Assembly: GCA_963821495.1 (NCBI GenBank)
Contig: CAWGEA010000003.1
Span: forward strand, 1,860,001 to 1,924,000
Direction: 5' to 3'
Source of the DNA: AC-32 sp963821495
GTDB taxonomy: Bacteria > Actinomycetota > Thermoleophilia > Gaiellales > Gaiellaceae
DNA: 64,000 bases
The notes beneath the pieces were generated by a model. That model saw only the letters and a program-made list of their open reading frames with translations. It was not told where the DNA came from and ran no database searches. Below, piece by piece: positions 41,207 to 49,355 of this stretch. The stretch's first letter is position 1. The number at the start of each line of letters is the position of its first letter. The position numbers and the translations under genes are program-made.

Positions 41207-41598
41207 TGGCCGAGAAGTCCGTCGTGCGCACGGAGGCGGCGCCCGCGCCGTTCCAGGGCGCGCCCTATTCGCAGGCGATCAGCGCGGGCGGGCTCGTGTT
41301 CGTGTCGGGGCAGCTGGCGCTGCGGCCCGACCACGCGGAGATCGTCGGCGAGTCGATCACGGAGCAGACCGAGCAGGTGTTCGCCAACCTGCGAGCGATC
41401 CTCGAGGCGGCGGGCACTGGGCTCGACCGGTTGGTGAAGACGACGGTCTACCTCGCCGACCTCGACGACTTCGGGGCCATGAACGAGGTCTACGCGCGCC
41501 ACGTCGGCGACCGGCCGCCGGCACGCGCGACGATCGAGGTTTCGGCGCTGCCCTCGGGCGCGAGGGTCGAGATCGAGGCGATCGCGCTGGCCGGCTGA
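41206..41598 (+). CDS. ridA: RidA family enamine/imine deaminase
   Basis: 130 residues of the YjgF/YER057c/UK114 family, trimeric proteins that hydrolyse reactive enamines such as 2-aminoacrylate. The family Arg in RPPARATIEVSALPSGARVEIEAIAL and the GGLVFVSGQLAL and KTTVYLADLDDFGAMNEVY stretches are typical. ATG 41206 overlaps the hisB-like stop by one base; GGGAGGAG nearby could serve as Shine-Dalgarno. End of the murA-hisB-like-ridA operon. Confidence 0.93.
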   Translation: MAEKSVVRTEAAPAPFQGAPYSQAISAGGLVFVSGQLALRPDHAEIVGESITEQTEQVFANLRAILEAAGTGLDRLVKTTVYLADLDDFGAMNEVYARHVGDRPPARATIEVSALPSGARVEIEAIALAG

Positions 41599-41619
41599 GC
41601 CTCCGGCCTGGTCTAGGGA

Positions 41620-41705
41620 CGGTTCGCCCGGCCTCCTCCCCGAGGCGAGCGTAACCGTGGCCGCCGCGCGTGTCTGCGCCCTGAATGTGCCGGAATTGCG
41701 CCGCT
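41620..41705 (+). repeat. Paired intergenic element, copy 2 (upstream of the tRNA nucleotidyltransferase)
   Basis: Bases 41620-41650 are identical to 5623-5653; TGTCTG (41671) and GTGCCG (41687) follow at matching offsets, then AATTGCGCC. The copy ends about 22 bases before the ATG at 41728. See the copy at 5623 for the stem-loop. Confidence 0.7.
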
Positions 41706-41727
41706 TTCTCCCGGGCCGGGAGGCAGA

Positions 41728-44289
41728 ATGGGACGCATGAGGGCCGAGACCGTCATCGCGACCCACGGCAACACGGACTTCGACGCGCTCGCGGCGATGC
41801 TCGCCGCTCGCCGGCTCTACCCGGACGCCGCGGTCTGCCTCTCGGGCTCGCTGAACCGCAACGTGCGCGAGTTCTACCGCCTGCACGCCGACGAGCTCGG
41901 CCTGGTCGAGGCGGCCCGGCTCGAGACGGACGCCATCCGCCGCCTGATCGTGGTCGAGACGACCCACGCGAGCCGGCTCGGCGAGCTCGAGGCGGTTGCG
42001 CTCGACCCGGCCGTCGAGGCGATCGTCTTCGACCACCACGGGCACGAGGCGCCGGACTGGGCGGCGGACGAGCACACGATCCTCTCCGGCGACGGGGCGC
42101 TCACGACGACGCTCGTGGGCGTGCTCGCCGAGCGTGAGCTCGCGGTGACGCCGCTCGAGGCGACCGCCTTCGCGCTCGGGATCCACGAGGACACGGGCTC
42201 GCTCACCTACCCGAGCGCGACCCGGCGCGACGCCGAGGCGCTCGCGTGGTGCCTGCGCCACGGCGCGCGCCAGGAGCTGCTCGCCGAGTTCCTGCACTCG
42301 CCGCTCACCGAGGACGAGCGCGAGCTGCTCGGCGCGCTGCTGGACGCGCTGGAGCCCCACGAGGTCGCGGCCGTCGAGGTGCTCGTCGCCGCGGTCGCCT
42401 GGCCACGGTACGTCGACGGCGTCTCGAACCTCGCGCACAAGGTCGTCGACCTGACCGACACGAAGGCGCTCGCGCTGCTCGTCGAGATGGACGAGCGCGT
42501 CTTCTGCGTCACCCGCAGCCGCACGCCTGAGCTCGACGCGTCGGAGCTCGCGTCTGCGCTCGGTGGCGGCGGGCACCCCCAGGCGGCCTCCGCGATCTTC
42601 AGGGGAGACCTCGACGACGCGAAGCAGCGCCTGCTCGCGGGTCTCGCAGGGGCAGTGCGGGAGCCACCGGCGGCCGGACAGATCATGTCGAGCCCGCCCC
42701 GCACGGTCCCGCCGGACGAGACGGTCGCGCGCGCGCTCGTCAAGTGCCAGCGCTACGGCCAGAGCGGAATCCTCGTGGCGACGGACGGCCGGCTCGAAGG
42801 CGTCGTCGGCCGCGAGGATCTCGACCGAGCGGTCGCGCATGGCCTCTCGCATGCGCCGGTGAAGGGGATCATGAGCGGCCGCGTCCCGGCCTGCGACGAG
42901 ACGACGCCGCTCGGTGAGCTGCAGCGCCTGCTGACTGCGGGCGGCGAGCGTGTCGCGGTTCTGCGTGACGGGCTCGTCGTCGGCGTCGTCACCCGCAGCG
43001 ACGTCCTGCGCGCGCTCGGCCAGCAGGCCGCGGTGGAGGGCGAGCCCGGCCCGCTGCTGACCGACGAGCTGCGGCGGCTCGAACGGCTGCAGCCGGTCTT
43101 CGACGCGGTCGCGACGGTCGCGGAGCCGTTCGAGGGCGTCTACCTCGTGGGCGGCACCGTGCGCGACATCCTGCTCGGCGAGCGGAGCTTCGACGTCGAC
43201 ATCGCGGTCGAGGGAGACGCGATCGGACTCGCCCAGGCGCTGGCCGACGTGCTGGGCGGCCGCGTGCGCCCGCACGAGAAGTTCGGGACGGCCGTGGTCA
43301 TCTACGGCGAGGGCGGCCGCGTCGACGTCGTCACCGCCCGCACCGAGTTCTACGACGCGCCCGCCGCGCTGCCGACGGTCGAGCACGCCTCGATCCGCGA
43401 GGACCTCTTCCGCCGCGATTTCACGATCAACGCCATGGCGGTCTCGCTCAAGGGGGACGATCTCGGCCGGCTTGTCGATCCCTTCGGCGGCCGGCACGAC
43501 CTCGACGCGCGCAGGATCCGCGTCCTCCACAACCTCTCCTTCATCGACGACCCGACCCGGATCTTCCGGGCGATCCGCTACGAGAACCGGTACGGCTTCC
43601 GGATGGACGACCACACGGTGCGCCTCGCACGCGGGACGATCGAGATGGGCCTGGTGGGCGATCTCTCCTCGGCCCGGTTGCGCGACGAGCTCGTGGCGCT
43701 GCTCGAGGAGGGTGAGGTCGAGCACTCGATCCTGCGACTCGCCGAGCTCGGCGCCGACAAGGCGATCCACCCGCACCTGGCAGCCGACGACGAGGCCGTC
43801 GAGCTGCTCGCGCGCCTGCGGGAGCTTCGCGACCGCTACCGGCTCGCGCTGCCGACGTGGCGGCTCGGGCTCGCGGCGCTCGCGCGAAAGCTGCCCTCCG
43901 ACGAGGCGTACGACTGGCTGCAGCGGCTGAAGGTCCGCAGGCGAGACGCCGACGCAATCGCAGCCGCGGTGACCGTCGGGCCGCGGCTCGTCGAGCGGCT
44001 GCGCGACGCAACCGACCCTGCAGAGGTCGTGGCACTCGCCGACCCGTACGCGCCCGACGCGCCGCTGTTCGCGCTCGCGCTCGCCGACCTGCCGCAGCTG
44101 CACGCGTACTTCGAGCGGCTGCGGGACGTCCACCTGGAGGTCAGCGGCGCCGATCTCGCCGAGCTCGGCCTGGAGGAGTCGCCGCGGGTGGGGGAGGTGC
44201 TCGCGGAGCTGCGCCGCCGCAAGCTGAACGGCGAGCTCGACGGCCGCGACTCGGAGCTGGCGGCGGCGCGGGAGCTGATCGCCGGATGA
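41728..44289 (+). CDS. DHH-CBS-CBS-poly(A)-polymerase tRNA nucleotidyltransferase
   Basis: 853 residues with four parts: N-terminal DHH phosphoesterase-like domain (THGNTDFDALAAMLAA, VFDHHGHEAPDW, and the DHHA1 GGGGHPQAASAIF), two CBS domains (about 310-430; MSSPPRTVPPDETVARAL, MSGRVPACDETTPLGEL), and a class II polynucleotide adenylyltransferase (YLVGGTVRDILLGERSFDVDIAVEG with the catalytic DVD, RRDFTINAMAV, DPTRIFRAIRYENR). This matches the A-adding or CCA-adding enzymes of Aquifex, Deinococcus and Geobacter. Such long fusions suggest regulated tRNA 3' end repair, perhaps by nucleotide signals bound to CBS or DHH parts. ATG 41728 (or 41737). Confidence 0.93.
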   Translation: MGRMRAETVIATHGNTDFDALAAMLAARRLYPDAAVCLSGSLNRNVREFYRLHADELGLVEAARLETDAIRRLIVVETTHASRLGELEAVALDPAVEAIVFDHHGHEAPDWAADEHTILSGDGALTTTLVGVLAERELAVTPLEATAFALGIHEDTGSLTYPSATRRDAEALAWCLRHGARQELLAEFLHSPLTEDERELLGALLDALEPHEVAAVEVLVAAVAWPRYVDGVSNLAHKVVDLTDTKALALLVEMDERVFCVTRSRTPELDASELASALGGGGHPQAASAIFRGDLDDAKQRLLAGLAGAVREPPAAGQIMSSPPRTVPPDETVARALVKCQRYGQSGILVATDGRLEGVVGREDLDRAVAHGLSHAPVKGIMSGRVPACDETTPLGELQRLLTAGGERVAVLRDGLVVGVVTRSDVLRALGQQAAVEGEPGPLLTDELRRLERLQPVFDAVATVAEPFEGVYLVGGTVRDILLGERSFDVDIAVEGDAIGLAQALADVLGGRVRPHEKFGTAVVIYGEGGRVDVVTARTEFYDAPAALPTVEHASIREDLFRRDFTINAMAVSLKGDDLGRLVDPFGGRHDLDARRIRVLHNLSFIDDPTRIFRAIRYENRYGFRMDDHTVRLARGTIEMGLVGDLSSARLRDELVALLEEGEVEHSILRLAELGADKAIHPHLAADDEAVELLARLRELRDRYRLALPTWRLGLAALARKLPSDEAYDWLQRLKVRRRDADAIAAAVTVGPRLVERLRDATDPAEVVALADPYAPDAPLFALALADLPQLHAYFERLRDVHLEVSGADLAELGLEESPRVGEVLAELRRRKLNGELDGRDSELAAARELIAG

Positions 44290-44990
44290 TCCGCTGGGAG
44301 GAGGCGCCCGGCCCGTACGAGGTCGTCTTCTCGACGCGCGAGGGCGGCGTGAGCGAGGGCCCGTTCGCATCGTTGAACCTCGGCCGAGCGACCGCCGACG
44401 AGCCGGAGCGGGTCGACGAGAACCGCCGCCGACTCTGCGCCGCGGTCGGCGCGCAGCTCGACGCGCTGACGTTGAACTACCAGCACCACTCGACCGACGT
44501 GCTGCGGGCGCGGCCCGGCGCGCGCGGCGACCGCGGCGACGGCCTCTGGACGGACGAGCGGAGGCTGCCGCTGCTCGCGCTGGCGGCCGACTGCCTGCCG
44601 ATCGCGCTCGCGCGTGCCAACGGCCGGAAGCCCACGCTCGCGGTGCTGCACGCGGGCTGGCGCGGGCTCCTCGGCGGAATCGCCCCGGCCGGCGTGGCCG
44701 CGGTCGGCGGCGGGCTCGTCTCGGCCGTGATCGGCCCCGGCATCGGCCCGTGCTGCTACGAGGTGGGGGAGGAGGTGGCGGAGCCTTTCCGCCGCGCGTT
44801 CGGGCTCGGCATCGTCAGGGACGGCAGGCTCGACCTCTGGTCGGCGGCCGAGCGGGCGTTGCGGGCAGCTGGGTGCGCGCGCGTCGACCGCGTCGACGTC
44901 TGCACCGCGTGCACCCCCGAGCGGTTCTTCTCGCATCGCCGCGACGAGGGCCTCACCGGCAGGCAGGGAGTCATTGGCCTTATCCGCTGA
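44286..44990 (+). CDS. pgeF: Peptidoglycan editing factor / purine nucleoside phosphorylase-like (YfiH)
   Basis: 234 residues of the YfiH/laccase-domain family. Zinc-site motifs are LTLNYQHHSTDVL, ALAADCLPIAL, VLHAGWRGLLGGI and GPGIGPCCYEVGEEV. Known members act as adenosine/inosine phosphorylases (FAMIN-like) and remove wrong residues from muropeptides. Situated, as often, just before yggS and sepF. ATG 44286 overlaps the preceding stop by four bases. Confidence 0.92.
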   Translation: MIRWEEAPGPYEVVFSTREGGVSEGPFASLNLGRATADEPERVDENRRRLCAAVGAQLDALTLNYQHHSTDVLRARPGARGDRGDGLWTDERRLPLLALAADCLPIALARANGRKPTLAVLHAGWRGLLGGIAPAGVAAVGGGLVSAVIGPGIGPCCYEVGEEVAEPFRRAFGLGIVRDGRLDLWSAAERALRAAGCARVDRVDVCTACTPERFFSHRRDEGLTGRQGVIGLIR

Positions 44991-45573
44991 GACCGTCCGC
45001 GCCAACCTCGAGCGCATTCGCGGCGAGCTCGGGCCGGACGTCACGATCGTCGCGGCCACCAAGTACGTGGCCGTCGACGACATGGCCGCTCTGGCCGCAG
45101 CCGGGATCGTGATCGTCGGCGAGAACCGCGCGCAGGACTTGGAGGCCAAGCACGCACGCCACGGCGAGGCGTTCCGCTGGCACTTCATCGGCCACCTCCA
45201 GAGCCGCAAGACGAAGACGGTCAACGAGCTCTGCGAGCTCTGCCACTCGCTCGCGAGCGAGTCCGCGGCGCGGCGCCTGACGATCCCCGCACTCGTCGAG
45301 GTGAACCTCTCGGGCGAGGAGACGAAGTCGGGAGTGCCGGAACGCGAGCTGGAGGACTTCCTGGGCCTGTACGAGAACGTGGTGGGCCTGATGACGATGC
45401 CGCCGTTCACCGAGGACCCGGAGGTCTCACGCCCGTACTTTCGCCGCCTGCGAGAGCTCGCCGAGCGAAACGGCCTGCGCGAGCTCTCGATGGGCACCAG
45501 CCAGGACTACCGGGTGGCCGCCGACGAGGGCGCCACCATGGTGCGTCTGGGATCCGTGCTCTACGGGCAGTAA
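44974..45573 (+). CDS. yggS: PLP homeostasis protein (YggS/PROSC family)
   Basis: 199 residues, TIM-barrel alanine-racemase-like PLP carrier. The cofactor Lys is in VAATKYVAVDDM; GENRAQDLEAK, WHFIGHLQSRKTK and the phosphate-binding RELSMGTSQDYRVAADEGATMVRLGSVLYG follow. Slightly short because the loop between the second and third strands is trimmed. TTG start, overlapping pgeF by 17 bases. Confidence 0.93.
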   Translation: MALSAETVRANLERIRGELGPDVTIVAATKYVAVDDMAALAAAGIVIVGENRAQDLEAKHARHGEAFRWHFIGHLQSRKTKTVNELCELCHSLASESAARRLTIPALVEVNLSGEETKSGVPERELEDFLGLYENVVGLMTMPPFTEDPEVSRPYFRRLRELAERNGLRELSMGTSQDYRVAADEGATMVRLGSVLYGQ

Positions 45574-45586
45574 GATTCCGCGAACC

Positions 45587-46153
45587 ATGGGATTTGCAGA
45601 CGTTTGGAACCGAACGCTCGTCTACTTCGGGATCGCCGAGGAGGAGGACGACTGGGACGAGGACGGGTACCTGACCGAGGAGGACCTGGAGCGGACCTAC
45701 AGCGAGCGGCCGAACGTGCGGAGGCTCACGCCGAGGGGCCGGCAGCAGGATTTCGACGACTGGACCGACCCCGACCCCGAGGAACAGGCGCCCCGAACCG
45801 CCGTCATGCGCCCGCGCGGGAACAACCGCCGCGGGTCCCACGACGCGGCCGCGGCGCCGATGCGAGCGGTGCCGTCGGTGCAAGTGCACCTGGTCGTCCC
45901 GCGCAGCTTCAACGACGCACAGCAGATCGCGGACAAGTTCAAGGACGGGATCCCGGTGATCCTCAACCTCCAGGGCGCAGACCAGGAGCTCTCCAAGCGG
46001 CTGATCGACTTCACGAGCGGGCTCACCTACGCGCTCGAAGGCGGCATGCAGCGCGTCGCCGACAAGGTCTTCCTGCTCACGCCGCGAAACGTGCAGGTCT
46101 CGGCCGAGGAGCGAGCGCGCCTACTGGAGCGCGGCTTCTTCAACCAGGCCTGA
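45587..46153 (+). CDS. sepF: Cell division protein SepF
   Basis: 188 residues. N-terminal amphipathic membrane anchor (MGFADVWNRTLVYFGIAEEEDD), an acidic/Pro linker, and the C-terminal DUF552 domain (HLVVPRSFNDAQQIADKFKDGIPVILNLQGADQELSKRLIDFTSGLTYAL) that polymerises and binds FtsZ. ATG 45587 ten bases after TAAGAT. Core of the yggS-sepF-yggT-divIVA block found in most Gram-positive bacteria. Confidence 0.95.
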   Translation: MGFADVWNRTLVYFGIAEEEDDWDEDGYLTEEDLERTYSERPNVRRLTPRGRQQDFDDWTDPDPEEQAPRTAVMRPRGNNRRGSHDAAAAPMRAVPSVQVHLVVPRSFNDAQQIADKFKDGIPVILNLQGADQELSKRLIDFTSGLTYALEGGMQRVADKVFLLTPRNVQVSAEERARLLERGFFNQA

Positions 46154-46212
46154 TTCGAGGAAAACGTCGCCGTGGCCCGAAGTCACGCCTGATGGCCACG
46201 CTTGCGCTGCCA

Positions 46213-46268
46213 ACGCGTCGCTTGCCACGCCGACCAGAGGAGGTCGCGTCGGCTCTGCCGGCGCGGGC
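46213..46268 (+). repeat. REP-like element
   Basis: GCGTCGCTTGCCACGCCGAC then GCGTCGGCTCTGCCGGCGCG: both modules in plus orientation, in the sepF-yggT gap. Confidence 0.65.
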
Positions 46269-46321
46269 GTACTCACCGGGAGGGACGGGAACCGGCATTG
46301 CCGCATCACCCACTTAGCGTC

Positions 46322-46606
46322 TTGGCGAACGCCGCCTCGACGGCGAACACGTTGATCGACACGTTCCTGTGGGTCTACATCCTGCTGATCTTCGTGTACG
46401 TCCTGACGTCGTGGGTGCGCCTGCCGTACACGGTCTGGGTGCGTCGGATCTCGGACTTCCTGCGGGACGTCTGCGAGCCGTACCTGCGGGTCTTTCGGCG
46501 AATCCTGCCGCCGCTCGGCCCGCTCGACCTCTCGCCAGTGGTGGCCATGCTCGCGTTGATCGCGCTGATGCGCATCGTCGACGCGCTCTTTGCCCATTAC
46601 ACCTGA
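46322..46606 (+). CDS. YggT family membrane protein
   Basis: 94 residues with two hydrophobic helices (TLIDTFLWVYILLIFVYVLTSW and LSPVVAMLALIALMRIVD), the YggT layout, linked in many bacteria to division-site and osmotic tolerance roles. Start TTG 46322 is the only plausible start before the first helix. Contains the family segment SDFLRDVCEPYLRVFRRILPPLGPLDLSP between the helices. Confidence 0.82.
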   Translation: MANAASTANTLIDTFLWVYILLIFVYVLTSWVRLPYTVWVRRISDFLRDVCEPYLRVFRRILPPLGPLDLSPVVAMLALIALMRIVDALFAHYT

Positions 46607-46616
46607 GGAGGACGTC

Positions 46617-47057
46617 ATGACGATCACCCCGGTGGAGCTCCACCACATAGACCTCAGGCGGAGTCTGCTCGGCTACCGCCGCAAGCCCGTCGACCAGCTC
46701 GTCCAGGAGATCGCGACCTCGTTCGAGGAGGTCTGGCGCCAGCGCGCCGACTTCGCCGACCGGATCGAGCAGCTCGAGGGCGAGCTCGCGCGGCATCGCG
46801 ATCTCGAGACGCTGCTGCGCACGACGCTCGTCTCCGCCGAACGCTCGGCCCACGAGCTGAACGACCAGGCGCGTCGCGAGGCCGGCCTCGTCCTCGAAGA
46901 GGCCCACGCGGAGGCGAGGGCCGTGACGCGCGCGGCCGCCGCCGAGCGGGAGCGGCTGCTCGCAGACGCGCGTAAGGTGCGGGCGCTGCTCGAGGCCGCG
47001 CTCGACGCCGTGGAGGACGCCGAGGCCGACGGCGGGGCGGACGTGCAGGCTGCCTGA
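46617..47057 (+). CDS. DivIVA-domain protein
   Basis: 146 residues. It begins with the DivIVA membrane-targeting motif TPVELHHIDLRRSLLGYRRKPVDQLVQEI and continues as one long coiled coil rich in Glu and Ala, ending in an acidic tail. Locates to negatively curved membranes and organises polar growth or division in Gram-positives (Wag31 in mycobacteria); this one is much shorter than Wag31. ATG 46617 with GAGGAG six bases upstream. Confidence 0.88.
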   Translation: MTITPVELHHIDLRRSLLGYRRKPVDQLVQEIATSFEEVWRQRADFADRIEQLEGELARHRDLETLLRTTLVSAERSAHELNDQARREAGLVLEEAHAEARAVTRAAAAERERLLADARKVRALLEAALDAVEDAEADGGADVQAA

Positions 47058-47074
47058 GTGCGAGCGGCCGAACC

Positions 47075-47080
47075 TATACT
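47075..47080 (+). promoter_or_regulatory. -10 box TATACT of yggU (leaderless)
   Basis: TATACT, a near-consensus -10, lies exactly six bases before the ATG at 47087. Confidence 0.55.
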
Positions 47081-47086
47081 GAACGC

Positions 47087-47365
47087 ATGGCGAAGTCCTC
47101 GACGCGCGTGCGGCTCCGCGTCTCCCCGGGGGCGCGCCGGACCGAGCTGGCCGGTCGCCACGGCGACGGCTGGAAGGTTCGCGTGAGCGCCGCGCCCGAG
47201 CGGGGGCGGGCCAACGACGCCGTGCTCGACCTGCTCGCCGAGAAGCTCGAGCTGCCGCGTCGCTCGCTCTCGATCGTTTCCGGGCACGGGGCGAGGGAAA
47301 AGGTCGTGCTGATGGAGGGGATCGACCGGGCCGAGACCGAGCGCAGGCTGGAGCGCGCGTCGTGA
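47087..47365 (+). CDS. DUF167 (YggU) family protein
   Basis: 92 residues: TRVRLRVSPGARRTELAGRHGDGWKVRVSAAPERGRANDAVLDLLAEKLELPRRSLSIVSGHGAREK is the complete DUF167 fold, small RNA-associated or unknown-function proteins usually near yggT. Predicted leaderless from TATACT. A 25-base repeat begins at its stop codon. Confidence 0.9.
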   Translation: MAKSSTRVRLRVSPGARRTELAGRHGDGWKVRVSAAPERGRANDAVLDLLAEKLELPRRSLSIVSGHGAREKVVLMEGIDRAETERRLERAS

Positions 47366-47386
47366 GCACGCTACGCGTCCGGTTTG
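47362..47386 (+). repeat. 25-bp paired repeat, copy 1
   Basis: Starts with GTGAGCACGCTACGCGTC at the yggU stop; matches 56293-56317 (after the dxr stop) at 22 of 25 positions. Both copies overlap the terminal TGA of a gene. Confidence 0.6.
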
Positions 47387-47447
47387 GCTGGAGATCTCGC
47401 GCTGGTCTTCCTCGGTCGGTCCAACGCACCGCTCGTGGGGTTGCCCA

Positions 47448-47816
47448 ATGAGCGCCGCGCTCGACACCCGGCATTTTCGCGACCGCCTGCTCGAGGAGCG
47501 GCAGCGCGCGCAGGAGGCGCTCGACTACATCCACGAGGAGAGCCGCGGTCAGCTCGAGGACGAGCGCGAGGAGATCCAGAGCGACAACCATCCTGGCGAC
47601 ATGGCGACGTCGACCTTCGACCGCGAGCTCGACTACACGCTGGAGGAGAACGTCGAGCGGGCGCTCGCCGCGATCGACGCCGCACTGCAGCGGATCGAGG
47701 ACGGCACCTACGGCACCTGCGAGACCTGCGGAGAGCCGATCGGCGTGGAGCGGCTCGAGGCCCTGCCGTGGACGACGCAGTGCATCGACTGCAAGCGCCG
47801 CGAGGAGCGCGGGTGA
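47448..47816 (+). CDS. DksA/TraR C4-zinc-finger protein
   Basis: 122 residues. Helical N-terminus (RHFRDRLLEERQRAQEALDYIHEE), acidic segment SDNHPGDMATSTFDRELD, then the C4 finger CETCGEPIGVERLEALPWTTQCIDC. DksA-like proteins bind the secondary channel of RNA polymerase; this length and acidic tip residues fit, though actinobacterial relatives (CarD/TraR-type) may act differently. Overlaps lspA by four bases. Confidence 0.9.
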   Translation: MSAALDTRHFRDRLLEERQRAQEALDYIHEESRGQLEDEREEIQSDNHPGDMATSTFDRELDYTLEENVERALAAIDAALQRIEDGTYGTCETCGEPIGVERLEALPWTTQCIDCKRREERG

Positions 47817-48364
47817 GCGAGCCCGCCCCGCGGGCGCTCGACGTCCGCGTCGGCTCCAGCACGGACGCGCTGACGCCGGTCTCCGTGGCCGAGCGATCGC
47901 TGGCCGCGCGCGCCCCGCAGTGGGCGGAGCTGGGAGCGGTCGTCCTCGCGGCGATCGCGGCCGACCAGCTGACGAAGCTGATCGTTTCCTCGCAGCTCGC
48001 CTTCGACGAGTCGGTGCACGTGCTCGGGCCGTTCGCGATCCACCACGTACAGAACTCCGGGATCGCCTTCGGGCTCTTCTCGAGTGCGACCGTGGTGGTG
48101 ACCGCGCTGACCGCGCTCGCGGTGGGGTGGATGCTCGTCTTCTTCGCGCGCTCGGGGGCCCGGCATCCGGTGCTGCCCGTCGCGCTCGGGCTGCTGATCG
48201 GCGGCTCGACCTCGAACCTGATCGACCGCATCCGCCTGGGCCACGTGACCGACTTCCTCGACCTGCGCTACTGGCCCGCGTTCAACCTCGCCGACAGCTT
48301 CATCGTGGTCGGCGTCTCGATTCTCTTCCTCGCCCTGCTCATAGGCGAGACGCGGGCTCGCTGA
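47813..48364 (+). CDS. lspA: Signal peptidase II (lipoprotein signal peptidase)
   Basis: 183 residues, four membrane helices. The catalytic Asp pair is in TSNLIDRIRLGHVTDFLDL and FNLADSFIVVGV, and HHVQNSGIAFGLFS is the other family signature. N-terminal extension of about 40 residues before the first helix. GTG 47813 overlaps the dksA-like stop. Processes lipoproteins such as the one at 22231. Confidence 0.94.
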   Translation: MSEPAPRALDVRVGSSTDALTPVSVAERSLAARAPQWAELGAVVLAAIAADQLTKLIVSSQLAFDESVHVLGPFAIHHVQNSGIAFGLFSSATVVVTALTALAVGWMLVFFARSGARHPVLPVALGLLIGGSTSNLIDRIRLGHVTDFLDLRYWPAFNLADSFIVVGVSILFLALLIGETRAR

Positions 48365-48423
48365 CCGGGCGCTCATCGCGGACTGAGATGCGGACGCACC
48401 GGCCGGTGAGTTCAGACGGAGAC

Positions 48424-48469
48424 ACGGGCAAGGCCCGCGTCTCCTGAGGACGGCATCGCAGGCGATGCC
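48424..48469 (-). repeat. REP-like element containing the rluD start codon
   Basis: Minus-orientation copy: CGGGCAAGGCCCG stem then GGCATCGCAGGCGATGCC. The last ATG of the palindrome is the start codon of rluD (48465). Confidence 0.7.
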
Positions 48470-49355
48470 TAGCGTCGTCGTCCCCGCCGAGGCCGCGGGC
48501 GAGCGGCTGGATCGCTTCCTCGCCTCGCTCCCGGAGGTCGGCTCCCGCGCCGCGGCCGAGCGGCTGCTCGTTGACGGCGCCGCGCTAGTCGACGGCGAGG
48601 TGCGCCCGAAGAGCCATCGGCTCGAGGGTGGCGAGCAGGTGGAGCTGACGGTTCCCGAGGCCGCGGCCGTCGGCCTCGCACGAGAGGACGTGCCCCTGCG
48701 GATCGCCTACGAGGACGAGCACCTGCTCGTCGTCGACAAGCCGGCGGGCGTGGTCGTACACCCGTCCCCCGGCCACGCCTCCGGGACGCTCGTGCACGGT
48801 CTCGTCGGCCTGGCCGCGGGCGGCGAGGACGAGGAGCGGCCGGGCATCGTCCACCGGCTCGACCGCGACACGTCGGGCCTGCTCGTCGTCGCGCGCAGCG
48901 ACGAGGCCTACGCGCGGCTGCAGGAGCTCGTCCGGGCGCGTGAGCTGGAGCGGCGCTACAAGGCGCTCGTGCGCGGCCGGCCGCGGTCGTGGACGGGCCG
49001 AATCGAGGCCCCGATCGGGCGCGACCGCCGCGACCCGACGCGCCACTCGCTCGACACCGACACCCCGCGCGAGGCCGTGACGCACTTCGAGGTCGAGCGG
49101 CTGCTCGATCGCCACGCGCTGCTCGACGTGAGGCTCGAGACGGGGCGGACGCACCAGATCCGCGTCCATCTCGCCGCGATCGGGCTGCCGGTCGTCGGCG
49201 ATCCCGTCTACGGCGTCCCCGACGAGCGGCTCAAGCGCCAGTTCCTGCACGCCTGGCGGCTCGCGTTCCCGCACCCGCTGCGCGACGAGCGGGTCGAGAT
49301 CGAGTCGCCGCTGCCGCCGGACCTTCAGACCGCGCTCGCACGCTTCACCTCGTAG
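48465..49355 (+). CDS. rluD: Pseudouridine synthase, RluD family
   Basis: 296 residues: S4 domain at the N-terminus (ERLDRFLASLPEVGSRAAAERLLVDGAALVDG) and a catalytic domain with the nucleophilic Asp in GIVHRLDRDTSGLLVVAR. The KPAGVVVHPSPGH and GRTHQIRVHLAAIGLPVVGDPVYG stretches are diagnostic. Modifies 23S rRNA uridines; whether this is RluD or another paralogue cannot be settled. The start codon is inside a REP element, so expression may depend on it. Overlaps the convergent GGDEF gene by 31 bases. Confidence 0.9.
   Translation: MPSVVVPAEAAGERLDRFLASLPEVGSRAAAERLLVDGAALVDGEVRPKSHRLEGGEQVELTVPEAAAVGLAREDVPLRIAYEDEHLLVVDKPAGVVVHPSPGHASGTLVHGLVGLAAGGEDEERPGIVHRLDRDTSGLLVVARSDEAYARLQELVRARELERRYKALVRGRPRSWTGRIEAPIGRDRRDPTRHSLDTDTPREAVTHFEVERLLDRHALLDVRLETGRTHQIRVHLAAIGLPVVGDPVYGVPDERLKRQFLHAWRLAFPHPLRDERVEIESPLPPDLQTALARFTS

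Noticed and set aside
40471..44370. A 1299-codon minus-strand open frame, and similar long antisense frames such as 19545-22424
   Set aside because: Shadows of high-G+C genes on the other strand: no domain, arginine/leucine-rich translation, and the plus-strand genes there (murA to the tRNA nucleotidyltransferase; ppdK) are unambiguous.
49325..49355. Frame error at the rluD/GGDEF 31-base tail overlap
   Set aside because: Both C-termini read sensibly to their stops and convergent overlaps are common here, so it is taken as real.
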